64,000 nucleotides of DNA from Periconia sp. R9002 (lineage: Eukaryota; Ascomycota; Dothideomycetes; Pleosporales; Periconiaceae): contig JAMAHW010000061.1 in NCBI GenBank assembly GCA_023627715.1, forward strand, positions 185,733 through 249,732, in the 5' to 3' direction. The notes below the pieces were generated by a model, which had not been told where the DNA came from, ran no database searches, and saw nothing but the letters and a program-made list of their open reading frames with translations. This document shows, piece after piece, positions 44,713-55,195 of this stretch; position 1 is the first letter of the stretch; each line of letters starts with the position of its first letter. Both the position numbers and the translations under genes were made by a program.

Positions 44713-46255
44713 GGCTGGTCTGCTAGCTTAGAATAATAAGAAAGAAGAGGTTATAGTTTTATTGAATAGAAGCAATGTATGTGTTCTTGAATCTTATATA
44801 CTTCGTTGAAATCTGCTCTCGTGCGAAGATTCTGAGCGTGCTATAAACGGATATCATCTACAACTACTCTTTGAAGCCTGAACATAACATCGCCACAATT
44901 CTCCGTTTCAAAGACGCTCCTACAACAGTTTTTTGAGGTCTTGGTTGTTAGGTATAGCTATCCTACTGGCTATGTAAATGGAGTGGCACCGCGGAAGCTG
45001 ACAAGCCGAGTAAACAGGGCGTATAACTCAGCATTATCCTCTTCGCAAACACTACCTAGATATGCGATGTCACAGACGATTAAATGCTTAGTAGAATGTT
45101 TCACACAAGAGGTGATTTAAAAAAAACCTAAACTTGATGTCCTACAAATAATAGATTCTCGTGCGAAAGGTATTGCTGTAGAAACGTCAAAAGATATCGT
45201 TTGGGTAAGCGTAGATACATTTTAGAGCCTTTTCAGTTGGTTTCAGATCTAGGCAAGTAGTAAATGAGACATCTGACATAGGCTATGGGGCGGATCTTAA
45301 TAATGGAGCTGCGCTGCGGATCTAGGTAAGATAAGCTGACGGGGTACAGCGGCTAGAGCTGGTACTTTTCGGAACAAGTGACACTAAAAGTAGCGACAGA
45401 AAACACCAGTTGACCAGAAAACGGATTGAGAGGTCCCGAGACATGGAGTTACTAGTTTAAATCATTTTCTGCAATCGGACCTATCACAAATCCATGGTGC
45501 CTAATGTCACTACAGAATGATTGTTGTGACTCATCTCGGTACACGTGATAAGATTCAAATCTACCTATGTATAGTGTATCTGGAGACGGTCGTTACATAA
45601 GTTCGAAAGCGCTTGCCCATCTCGCGTTAGAAGCACCTATATACAGCGACTTTTGTAACTTTATAGGAAGATGCGAAACCTCTTTTCTTTGTATGCAAAC
45701 CATCGTGCTCTGTTGATAAACTGGAAACACATATGGAACGGCGCAGAGTGCTGTCAATGGCTCCACATGGTCACAAAAAAGCCAAGATACTTTTACCACC
45801 TCTACTTCGGTAACTTCAGTAGAATATAGATATGTACAAGGGATGCAAGAAGCAAAACACGGAAGTCTTGGTAAACTGGGGTGTTCGACCGCGAATTTGA
45901 TGAAAAATAATGACAACGGAGGTGTTGGTTGGCTTTTACAGCCCACACGAGGCCGAGTTGCTTTCTATAATGATTTGCAGATTAGGACCAATGCAGACTA
46001 TAATACTGGCGTAATCAGCTGTGCTGCGGTACCTAGCCCTACTTCGTGCATGGTCGTTTGCCTGCGGGTCGAGATGCACGATCCTTATCTCCTGAATACG
46101 AGGGTCTCGCTAATCAGGAGAGCGTCGCTGGTGAAAATTGATGTGTTTTTAATAGCGGGAACATGAATCCGTTCTGCTGTCATTGACATGCTACAGAATT
46201 CTCTAACTCGATCCATGGACAAGGATTGTATAAAACGTCAACGGAGCATCCAAAA
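44713..46255. other. Intergenic, 1.5 kb
   Basis: The promoter of the proline-rich protein lies at the left end. Remaining frames start at non-ATG codons and show no domain. Confidence 0.45.
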
Positions 46256-47356
46256 TTACACATTCTTCCGCCCTCCAGTTTGTTTCTCCCATAGGCTGAG
46301 AAAGAGTTTCCACAAGATCGAGAATAAAATCCCTTGCAGTCCGTTCGCAAGAATCCTAGTCTTCAAACCGCGACCAAAGAGTCCCAACTTGCCGTCTTCG
46401 CGAATTACACGCCTGGCAGCTTCGGAATATGAGACTTTTGTATCGTTGACTTGTCGGTACGTTTTGATGACACGAAGAGAATTGGACACGGAGTCGGAGA
46501 TGAGAGATGCGCAGAATCCAATAAAGGCAGCTCGCAATAACCAAAGCAGTAATTGGTCTTGTTTGGAGGGCTCGCGCAACGCTTCCGACAACCAGTTATA
46601 GGTGGCGAACCATGGGTAATTTCCAACAAAAGTTGCGGCCGCTGTGGCAAAAGCACCCCACCACAGACTCCCAATCCCATCAGATTTAATTCGCTGTTTG
46701 AGTAAGGCTGTCCCACGAGCACCTTGAGCTTGGAGCGTTGTCTTGAGGGTGTCTATCGGTGTCAAGATCATGCGAAACGCCGCAGCGCAAGCGGATACGA
46801 AGATCGTTTGAATGGGCGATGGGAGTTTCGCAAGATAAGAGTTCGAGTGTAGTAAAGCGAGTATGCCAGCGTTCGCAGCGGTATCGCCGAATCGCGCCAC
46901 CGGTCCCTGAATAAGTGCTGCCCCTAAGCCTTGATAATACCTTCGCGGACCTCCCTCGTCGTAAAGTGTTTTTGTTGCGTCTCGAAAACCTTTGCCATGG
47001 CGATATTGGTAGTTCATTATCGTCCGGATGGGCATCAACAACAATACTTGGAGAACCATGGCTGCTGCACCGCTAAGCCCTCCACCTAAAGCGCGCTTCA
47101 GAGCCCCCGCAAAATCAAAATCCACGTCATCCGCGTCGATCCAACCCACGATAAAGATGGTGAGGAGTCCAGCTACGAGAACATAGGACAACGCCCACCA
47201 GAAATAACGATATTTGTTTTCCCTCGGCTCTTGCGACTTCAATGACGCGCTATCGTCTTCCGAGGATTCGGCGTTGTATTGCGGCAATGTGCCATTTCCA
47301 AGAAGAGGTGAGCGCTCATCCTCACCCCGGGTTATTTCACTGCGTTGCGATGTCAT
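46256..47356 (-). CDS. Mitochondrial-carrier-family protein with acidic dileucine motif
   Basis: An intronless gene of 366 residues. Two to three Solcar repeats are visible: LMPIRTIMNYQ (degenerate signature), LTPIDTLKTTLQAQG (canonical PxDxxK) and DSVSNSLRVIKTYRQ (degenerate), each followed by a Gly-rich EG-like block (EGGPRRYYQGLG, DGIGSLWWGA, DGKLGLFGRG). The family exchanges metabolites across the inner mitochondrial membrane. Here the N-terminal 85 residues are extra: they hold an acidic dileucine motif, E14-R-S-P-L18-L19, and a further hydrophobic segment (50-72). This suggests a vacuolar or other endomembrane location (inference). Substrate residues are too degenerate to assign. Confidence 0.85.
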   Translation of the reverse strand: MTSQRSEITRGEDERSPLLGNGTLPQYNAESSEDDSASLKSQEPRENKYRYFWWALSYVLVAGLLTIFIVGWIDADDVDFDFAGALKRALGGGLSGAAAMVLQVLLLMPIRTIMNYQYRHGKGFRDATKTLYDEGGPRRYYQGLGAALIQGPVARFGDTAANAGILALLHSNSYLAKLPSPIQTIFVSACAAAFRMILTPIDTLKTTLQAQGARGTALLKQRIKSDGIGSLWWGAFATAAATFVGNYPWFATYNWLSEALREPSKQDQLLLWLLRAAFIGFCASLISDSVSNSLRVIKTYRQVNDTKVSYSEAARRVIREDGKLGLFGRGLKTRILANGLQGILFSILWKLFLSLWEKQTGGRKNV

Positions 47357-48069
47357 TGCAGTGGTGTTGGAGTGTGAAGGTTAAGGGCTCCTAGGAAATT
47401 GACGTGTCCTGTTATCGCAATGGATGTCGATTTATAAACATTGATGACGTGATCTCGGTTGCAATTCCGCCCGAGGCCGAAACGAATTTCAACAGAATTT
47501 TGGCCTGGAAGTCGTACGGAGAGTATGAAGATAACATTGAAGTCTTAACAAGCACAACCTGGAGTGTGTCACGTTTGTTGTTGCACTACATCTGCTGACA
47601 GTCTGAATTACGAACGGATGGCCTCTCGTAAGATTCGAACAATAGGCGGGTCTCTCTGAAAGTTCCACGCAGCAGTATGTAAGTGGACGTTACAAGGGTA
47701 TGCAAGGCGAATGATTGAGCGTTAAGTACATCTGAGACTCTGAAGGCCCCATTCAGAGAACGAACTCAAGGTGAACATTCAAGATTTCAATGAAAGGATG
47801 AAATTTGGGTGCACATTGATATCAATGTCAACTGGTGGATCGATTGGGCTAATATCACGTGGTGCACGAACCTGTTTCGGACCTAGCGTTATCTTCCTGA
47901 AGGTACCCTAGGCAGAATTTCAAACAGCTCCGCCTCACGCTAACTAACTATTGTTGCTACAGTGAGTGATGGCAAAAACAATACTTCAAACACAAATAGG
48001 AGTTTTTGAACACTCAGTTGCCTATCTCCGATCATTGTTCGAGTTGGTTAAATATACCGAGATTTGATC
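47357..48069. other. Intergenic
   Basis: The promoter of the carrier gene and the 3' flank of the next gene; nothing else recognised. Confidence 0.45.
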
Positions 48070-49422
48070 TTACCCGTCATTTTCCGGTAGGATGCGGAGA
48101 ACCTTTGCCTTTTGGGCTTCTTTGCTTACTTCCTCCGTGTCATTAATTGGGTGTGCGGCCTCGAACCTGTTCATCGATGGAGGTGAGCTGGAATGAACAT
48201 CGCTGCGCTGACCATGAACCCGGGCAAATAATGCCGGTACCTCCTCAAGATATGCTTCTATCTCTTCGACCCCACGAAGCATTTGCCGTCGTCGCTCAGA
48301 GTCCAAAGCTAACCTGTTCCTAATTTCAATGACCAGACGGTTTACATATTTGCTGTCCTTGGGGTATCCTTTCCAAACCGATCGTACATCATCGATAGAT
48401 AATGGTCGTGCGAAATGTACGTGTCTGACCTTCATGTCTACTCGAGCCGCATCAGCGTCTAGACTAAGGAGGTTCAGGGCGCGAACCAAAGAAATGGCAG
48501 CGAAAAGATTGTGTGGTACGTGAATCGGTGCCATATGACCCCGAGACTGTCTAGAACAGGCTTGTTGCATCCACGAGATGAGTATTTTCAAACCGACCGA
48601 GTTTGCTTTTCCTTGCGGGATCAACAAATCTTGCTTGACAGGAAGTCCAGTCCACTTTTCGTTGTCTTCGCGTTCAAGCGTGCGTAGAAATCTTGAGATC
48701 GTCTTTCGACCGCAGAATAGTACCAGCATCTTTTTCGGGACTTCCTGGGCCAGCTTATTGCCTGTTCCCTGCTCGACAATGTCCAGTGCTTTTCCTTCTA
48801 GCGCGTTGTTAAGACGCTCCTGTCTTATAAATGACAACATGGAATGAAGGTTCAGAGTATTGCGGGTTTTTTCAAGCCCTTGTTCGAGATCGATGCCCTG
48901 TGTTCCTCCAATTTTTGTCTCCGGCGGGTCCTGGAAGTTCTCGTTCATGTAGGAGTTTCGTGAATCGATAACATCTTCATATGGCCATGTGTATACACCA
49001 TCCATATTATATTGACAATGCCCATATTTTTCACTACTCACGGCAGTTGAATCTGGGCTTTTCCAAGAACTAACGTCACGGCCAGCTAGAATTGCTTGCC
49101 CACGAAAATGATGCCAGTTCCTCCACGCCATCATCTGCGACCAGTATGATGTATAAGCGGTCAGGTTTGCGAGATTGTCATTACGGGGATCATAAGATGT
49201 AACTGAGTTGTCAGAAGAGTAAATGTAGCCTGTAGGCATCATAGTAGGTGAAGCATTTCCCGGAAACGTGCCGTCGTTCTCAAAATCGGTGTACGGTTGC
49301 GCTGGTCTCATATTTGGTAATATTGGAGAAGTGATTTCCGGGTTATCACAAGCCCTAGCGCCAGCTATGTTTGTTTCTTTCAGTCTGTTATCGATGTTTT
49401 CTCCTCTCGCTAGGCGCTCCAT
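48070..49422 (-). CDS. Unrecognised fungal family, member A (450 aa)
   Basis: ATG at 49422; in frame before it there is only a TTG. The N-terminal 220 residues are low-conservation, Tyr/Trp/Asn-rich. The core (about 231-365) carries MLVLFCGRKTISRFL, LISWMQ, IHVPHN, LVRALNLLSLDADAARV and LSIDDVRSVWKGYP. The same blocks in the same order occur in the genes at 56797-57891 and 59109-60242. It has no signal peptide or membrane helix and is probably soluble and helical. I do not recognise a named domain; the CG(R/K)..I..L start loosely recalls a BTB-type protein-binding fold but lacks its signature. Function unknown. Confidence 0.75.
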   Translation of the reverse strand: MERLARGENIDNRLKETNIAGARACDNPEITSPILPNMRPAQPYTDFENDGTFPGNASPTMMPTGYIYSSDNSVTSYDPRNDNLANLTAYTSYWSQMMAWRNWHHFRGQAILAGRDVSSWKSPDSTAVSSEKYGHCQYNMDGVYTWPYEDVIDSRNSYMNENFQDPPETKIGGTQGIDLEQGLEKTRNTLNLHSMLSFIRQERLNNALEGKALDIVEQGTGNKLAQEVPKKMLVLFCGRKTISRFLRTLEREDNEKWTGLPVKQDLLIPQGKANSVGLKILISWMQQACSRQSRGHMAPIHVPHNLFAAISLVRALNLLSLDADAARVDMKVRHVHFARPLSIDDVRSVWKGYPKDSKYVNRLVIEIRNRLALDSERRRQMLRGVEEIEAYLEEVPALFARVHGQRSDVHSSSPPSMNRFEAAHPINDTEEVSKEAQKAKVLRILPENDG

Positions 49423-51099
49423 ATCGCCTTCCAATTTGGGAAAGAAATTGGGGTACAGGCAGTTGAGGAAGAATGGCGGTAAATTTGGCTGTGTTGAGGA
49501 CGAAGGGGATGACCTCAGATGATAGGGTTGTGTTGATTTAGAAACTTTCTCGCCGTGGGTTGTTGATTGTTTGGTGCGGGGCGGAGAACAATTGCTTTAC
49601 ATATCAATCATTGACTGATATATGCCAAGACACAGTCACGTGGTTGGCCCCTTCCAAGGCTCACTTCCACTAGCAGTTGTGGATAAGGTTGGCGAGGTGC
49701 GGTTCAAATCAGTATGAACTGTCATGCAATGGTGATATCGGGCTGAAATCTTCCGCTCTCTGGATGATACGGCGTAGGGCCTTGCCTTATATATCCATTC
49801 ACAGACGGATACGCATACACATGTATGCAAGCACCCGACATGGCACACGGCTATATTCGCTTATACCCCGCGATCCTATGAGTCATACATTGCCTAAACC
49901 GTCGAGACGATGTGATCTAAATGGTTTCAGGCCGTATGTCTGTTAACTTGTGTACCTCCTGAAATGGCGTTCGTCTTTTAGATACATTCCTGACTAAGCA
50001 CATATGTTGGCGCCATCGTTCAATCCCGCATCTTGTTTTCCTGTTAGAAAGAAAATGAAGTTCAAGCATAGACATCGTGGCTTACATGACTTTCCAATTT
50101 TGACGTTGTCAGGATCCAGCACAAGAAGTAAACCAACACCTCTTCATCTTTAGGTGGCGAAATCTCATCTAGCAGCCACTTAGGACTCACGAATTCATGG
50201 AATATCGTTCTGCGATAATTTTTGTTCAGTACAACATAGTTTCCACAGCTCTAATCCGCCAAGAAGGAATCCTCCAATGTACAATGAATAGTCAAAACCT
50301 ACAATTATCAGTCAACCTCATTCCAAGGCAGACTTTTTAACCCCGTGGCGTCTTTGTCAGTCCGCGAACGGAAGTTCCGTGAATTATTGAATTGAAAAGA
50401 AGATGATCCTAAGCTGAAGTAGGTGACTGTTCAGAGCAAGACTCCGCATCTGGTGTTAATCCAACCTTCCATAATGGTAGACGACGATTTTGGTATGTAA
50501 CCGCTATTGTATGTGTAGGACAATCCTAATATGCGCTCCAAAACATGCAAAGAAAACTATAGCAAAGGAGGATGGAAGCCGTCCATGCTTTCTGGAGGAT
50601 GACTTGTAGAGTTTGGCACTAGAGGCTTCGATTCAATATTGCTTTCTGGGTCGCCTTCTATAAGTGTAATGCCAGATCTGATGAAATCTCTATAGAGAGC
50701 ATAATCACTGCTGTGGTCGAATGAAAATATGAAATGAATATAACAGCCATAAGGTAAAAACCCATTCGAGTTTGCCCATGCGTACAAAATCCGAAATATG
50801 AGGTAGTAAACAATTCCGCTTATTGGCATCCTAAATGAAAGGTATGGCTGTTGAGGCCTTCGACATTGTCTTAAGTGCTGCCTGGGGCGTGAATTCCATG
50901 ACGACGCCGGATCGGGTGTTTTTATGTAAATATTTTTAAATTAGGCCTGAGCAGCCTATGAAACACACGTACTATTTAAAGAGTCTAACACATATATGAC
51001 AGGGTGTTGTCAGGCAAATCCTCTCGCTTGCTGCGCCACCACGAGCCTTACCCCGCTGATCCCTTCCCCCCAACACCAGAATACAAGTCAACCGATAAT
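49423..51099. other. Intergenic, 1.7 kb
   Basis: No gene supported. A 90-codon ATG frame on the reverse strand at 50557-50829 has no domain and unbiased codons. Confidence 0.45.
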
Positions 51100-52827
51100 A
51101 TGGCTGGAAATCTTCTGTATCGGCCGCTGCGGGATTGCGGCCACGAGATTCATGTACTGGAGCTGGAGCGGTGGTCAAATTCCCCAGATGACCCTCTAAG
51201 ATGCAGAATGAGATACATCATATTATACGACGATTCGACAGACACAGTCGAAGGGTCGTACATCGAGAGAGAACAGAACGAAGATTCTGGAAACTCTGTA
51301 CACTCAACAGATATGAAGAAGGAAAGAACAATACCAAAAGCTCAAAAAATGCATTATGCAACTATATGGTCAAAACAGAGAAAAGCAAACCCTTATGGCC
51401 AGCCAGCAAGCGAGGCTACACCTTCATATGTTGCTCTTTCATACACTTGGGGGAACGCACAAGATGTTTTGCCCATTTATGTCGACGATTCGATCACAAT
51501 GGTGACTAGGAATCTGCACGATGCACTTGTGGCAATTCGATCTGAGCCATACCTCTTTGATCTTCCCGTGTGGGCAGATGCAGTATGTCTCAATCAGAGT
51601 GATCAAGACGAGCGTAACAAGGAGGTCAAAAGGATGTTTGAAGTATACCGAAGGGCTTCCAAAGTTGTGGTATGGCTGGGGCATGTCCCTTCTACTTGGA
51701 ACTTTTTCGGCATGAGGCCAGCTGGGGATATCAACAAGATGGTGCCTCCTTCTCTTATGCGGAATACCGGTGATACCGGGATTCTTTCTACTTACCTCAT
51801 GAAGAGGGAGGTATACATGGAAAGCATCGAGCCTAAAGGATTAACGTATGTAGAATTCCTTACGACTGTGGCAATCCTGGATCGACCGTACTGAAAACGC
51901 ATGTGGATTCTACAGGAACTGATTATAGCTGATTTTAGCAATATTTTCTTCTTTTGGGCACAAAAGCTTCGACATATTTCTGTTCTACGCCACATTAAAC
52001 AGTCTCTTCGTAATGCCAGTGACCTATGGTTTGGATCGGCACAAGTTTCTGGATTAATAGACTCCTTTTACAAAGAATCTATCGAAAAAATACTTGGAGA
52101 AGAAGATATCGGAGATACTGATGAATGTGTTTAATTCGAAAGCGAAGAGGTTTCAGAACATGATGATGGTACCGATATGTCGCAGACGCTGCAAAAGGTG
52201 GTGGAGTCCTTGAAATGGCCGTTTCACACCGAGAGACGTTTGGAGACGTCTCTGGCTTTAGAAAAGCTATACAATACGATGGCAACAATGATGGAGGCAG
52301 CCTTCTTTGACGTAGAAAACACAGAAGTAGATTTCGATTTCGACTTTTTGATGAGCCATGCTTTGGAAGCTCAATGTACAGAGGAACTGGATTTGGTATA
52401 TCGATTATTGGGGGTACACATGCATGGCATCACGTCCCAAATCACCCCCGACTATTCCTCGTCACTGGAGTCAGTATTTACCAAACTCTCTGCAGCGGCA
52501 ATACGAATGCTTGGTTTGAATTATCTGTGCGAATACGAGCGGTACTTAGACCTCCGTGAACAGCTACCCTCCTGGGCAGTCGATCTCTCAAAAAGGGTCG
52601 AGAAGCGGGAAGCCTACGGAGCGTGGCATCTAAAGCGAAGTATCTTTAGAGCTGGTGGTGACACAACTGCTAATACACCAATATTGATCGACAAAGACCA
52701 TCTTCAATGCGACGGCATACTCTATAAAGTAGATTCGAAGATGTCGGAGCCCAGGTATAGGGATGCAGACTTGATAAGAGAAGCATTCGAGAGTCTTTTC
52801 TATTTACCACAGTACAGCTCACTGTGA
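51100..52827 (+). pseudogene. HET-domain gene interrupted by nonsense codon(s)
   Basis: One frame of 576 codons from the ATG at 51100 encodes a heterokaryon-incompatibility (HET, PF06985) type protein: YVALSYTWGN, LPVWADAVCLNQSDQDERN, MFEVYRRASKVVVWLG, then ILDRPY and RMWILQEL. Between the last two a TGA (51892-51894) stands where this family has a conserved Trp. A second in-frame stop, TAA (52132-52134), follows 80 codons later; it could instead lie in a weak 57-nt intron (52129-52185). Otherwise the frame is intact. Intact HET proteins trigger cell death when unlike hyphae fuse. Here the product would end inside the HET domain, so the allele is probably dead or yields a truncated form. The loss looks recent, since no frameshift is seen. 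Confidence 0.82.
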
Positions 52828-53076
52828 GGAGCTAAGCGACTCTCATCAGCATCTTCTTTTATGGTTTGATACTCAGTGTTATGCTTTTTCATCTGCTTGA
52901 CCTGTACCTGCTTTAAGTCTTCATTGCCTGCGTATGTGGTGGGGGAGAAATATTTTCTAGGATTGATTCTAGAATTACATTGAAACACCTGGATACTAGT
53001 AGAGAATCAAATATCGAAATGTATTAGGGATAACATTGGGCTCAAACCAAGAAGCGCCAAGGCTCCGGAGAGTTCT

Positions 53077-54590
53077 TCAAGCGGGTTCGGGAGGTACAAA
53101 TAAGATCAGCGGGAGATCAGAAACCCTGCCACCGGACGTTGTCATCTTATGCCGATAGCGTCTCAAATATTCCTGACGCCACTCTTCAATTGAAGCAGTC
53201 CGTCCGTAGTCGTGTTTGATGTCCCAGGCCGAACTCCGGTTATCTTCGTCTTCGCGTTCGACTGGCTCAACACCTTTGTTATTTGCATTGCTTCGAAATA
53301 GCCTCTTCACCTCTTTAACCATATTATTCGCCCACTGGGACTTGTAGCTCATATGAAAAAGCCCTGACTCGTCCTGGCATCTCTCTATCAATGCCTCTGG
53401 ATACTCAGTGAACAACCGATGGTCAAATATTGCGTCAACACCAATTAGGACTGGTACTACAGCCTTGTCGAGGACCTCAAAACACATTGGGATTATCTTG
53501 CCATCAGGTAAATTCATGTCGACGTATACACGACCAACGGTCCTCACCCGTCCTGAAGGCAGGGAAATCCAACCACGATATTCTTCTTCCTGATAAATCT
53601 GCAGATCCTTCCCTAATGCCCATTTCAGATCGACCGCGTTGCAATTTGAGCCCGTATCAAGCACCGCGGCGAACGAGATGTCATCATTGAAGGATGCCTT
53701 AAACAGGCTTCGACTAATGTCGTTGGAGAGAAAGTTCATTGATGAAGACGCCATCAAACGGGGAAAACGAATTTTAGTGAAGCGACGGAGATGCTCCTTG
53801 AGGGTTCCTGTTGTGTCTAGGAAGTTATGCGAAAGGAGTAGGTCGAAGGGAAATCTTTTGATGACCCTGGCGATTATCATCGTCGATGGCTCGTTCTCGC
53901 CTGGAAAGCCGACGTCGAGCTTCACGTATCCTGAAGAATGCAACTTCGTTCCGTTGACCATTACCATCTCGGAATCGCTTGGTATTACTTCGACGGCTCG
54001 ATCCCGTGCAAACTTTTCGGCGATAGCATTATCGGTCGAGCCCGTATCTCCAAAGGCATCTACGAGTTGGCCATTTACGAGAACTTTCAGTCCGTTCGGT
54101 CGCACTTTTAAATCGTTATACCTGGGATAATAACCTGTTGTATGTTGATCGAACGACAAAGAAGCATCATTCCGGTAGCTCCGCCTAGAGCCTGAGAATG
54201 ACGATAGGCTCGACTCTTGTGGCTTCTGTTCCGGCGAAGCAGAGCTGGAGAAGGCCCTCCGCTCAAGGTCCTCGAGCCTCTTCTTCAGCTTCTTGCCTGG
54301 GTCTAAAGTCAGCCCGGTATTCCCCGCTGTGCACATTATGAGCAGTCAAGACTTACGGTAACTGCGCTGGGCAATGCGGTTTTGTATCCTTCGGCGCTCA
54401 GCGAGATCTGAGATCTTGGCCCAATCTTCATTTGGATTTGCTGAAGCGCTGAAGGCATTCGAGGTACCCGAGAACGAGTTGGGGTCAGGCGAGAGATAGT
54501 GCAGCTTGTTGAGCATGTTGGACACTGCGATTGAGCAGTCAGTATGTGTTTAGGGATGTTACGAACGCAAAGGAAAGGATTACAACTCAT
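53077..54590 (-). CDS. bZIP basic region fused to two retropepsin-like domains
   Basis: Exons 54584-54590 (tentative 7 nt), 54357-54524 and 53077-54296 give 464 residues; introns are 59 and 60 nt with TGAC branch sites. Exon 2 and the start of exon 3 join at SYR-KK into a fungal bZIP basic region: AERRRIQNRIAQRSYR with N51-x7-R59, then KKLKKRLEDLERRA; the zipper is short. After a Ser-rich linker come two aspartic-protease-like domains of retropepsin type. One has FGDTGSTD (Asp142) and FDLLLSHNFLD; the other has AVLDTGSNCNAV (Asp272) and VPVLIGVDAIFD. Two DTG copies in one chain could form one active site. Likely nuclear; whether it regulates genes, cleaves proteins or both is unknown. If exon 1 is wrong, Met54516 starts the protein. 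Confidence 0.78.
54177..54223 (-). repeat. Copy 1 of a ~50-bp duplication (coding copy)
   Basis: Inside the bZIP-protease gene (linker ESSLSSFSGSRRS). It matches 54693-54742 at 43 of 47 aligned bases, with one 3-bp gap. Confidence 0.75.
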
Positions 54591-54692
54591 AGTGGAGGGG
54601 CGTCGTGCAGCGCGCTGCTGCTGCGCTGGTCTGAGGCTGAGGAGCGAGGTGCGTCCTGTCAAGCGGCTGTCGACTGTAGCAGGTACGAGGGG

Positions 54693-54742
54693 AGCTCCGC
54701 TTAGAGCCTCCTGAGAGTGACGATAGGATCGACTCTTATGGC
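54693..54742 (-). repeat. Copy 2 of a ~50-bp duplication (upstream copy)
   Basis: Lies about 100 bp upstream of the bZIP-protease gene's proposed start, same orientation as copy 1. The 3-bp gap keeps the linker reading frame, so it may be the remnant of a once-coding partial gene copy. Flanks on both sides do not match. Confidence 0.75.
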
Positions 54743-55195
54743 CGGGTGATAGCGGCACTCGTTTGATACTGCAAGCGAGGAAGACTGGCTCACGTTTTAG
54801 GTATGTGACGCCTTGGGATTATTTGCTATGGTCGTAGATTTCAAGGAGCGGACAGTCGCCGGATTACGTCTGGGATGTCGCCGTCGATGTTCATAGGTTT
54901 GCCAGCTATGCTGGCTCCAACACAGTCACTAGGCTTATTAATAAACTTATCCCGATTATGATTGCATCAGAAGCATATATTTTGGTCGGCAATGTGAGTG
55001 GAAAAAGTTGTTTAGTCAAGTCGCAGCGGACGAAAAGTGAGCTGTCAGCTCAGCCTCGCCAAGCTTTTCAGGCAACGATACATGCGGGAGAGCTAAGCAC
55101 TACTACGCCACGCCACTGCTAGGATTATGAAGACTATTCAATCCGCGTTGTGGGCGAGATTGTAACGACAAAGTCAAAAACTTGATTCCTTAGCG
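54743..55195. other. Divergent intergenic
   Basis: Upstream DNA shared by the bZIP-protease gene and the DUF6594 gene. No other element recognised. Confidence 0.45.

Noticed and set aside
47610..47670. Possible tRNA (B-box-like GTTCGAATC on the reverse strand)
   Set aside because: No A box at the right distance and no cloverleaf can be drawn.
50557..50829. 90-codon ATG frame on the reverse strand
   Set aside because: A hydrophobic start but no family resemblance or codon bias; not enough to call a gene.
51892..51894. Repeat-induced point mutation as cause of the HET TGA
   Set aside because: The change TGG to TGA is a transition but in a CpC, not CpA, context; one site cannot show RIP. Only the later TAA fits the CpA preference.
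51846..51915. A GTATGT...CTACAG intron that would remove the TGA in the HET gene
   Set aside because: Its length (70 nt) breaks the frame, giving a stop at once, and it would delete the conserved ILDRPY and RMWIL coding blocks.
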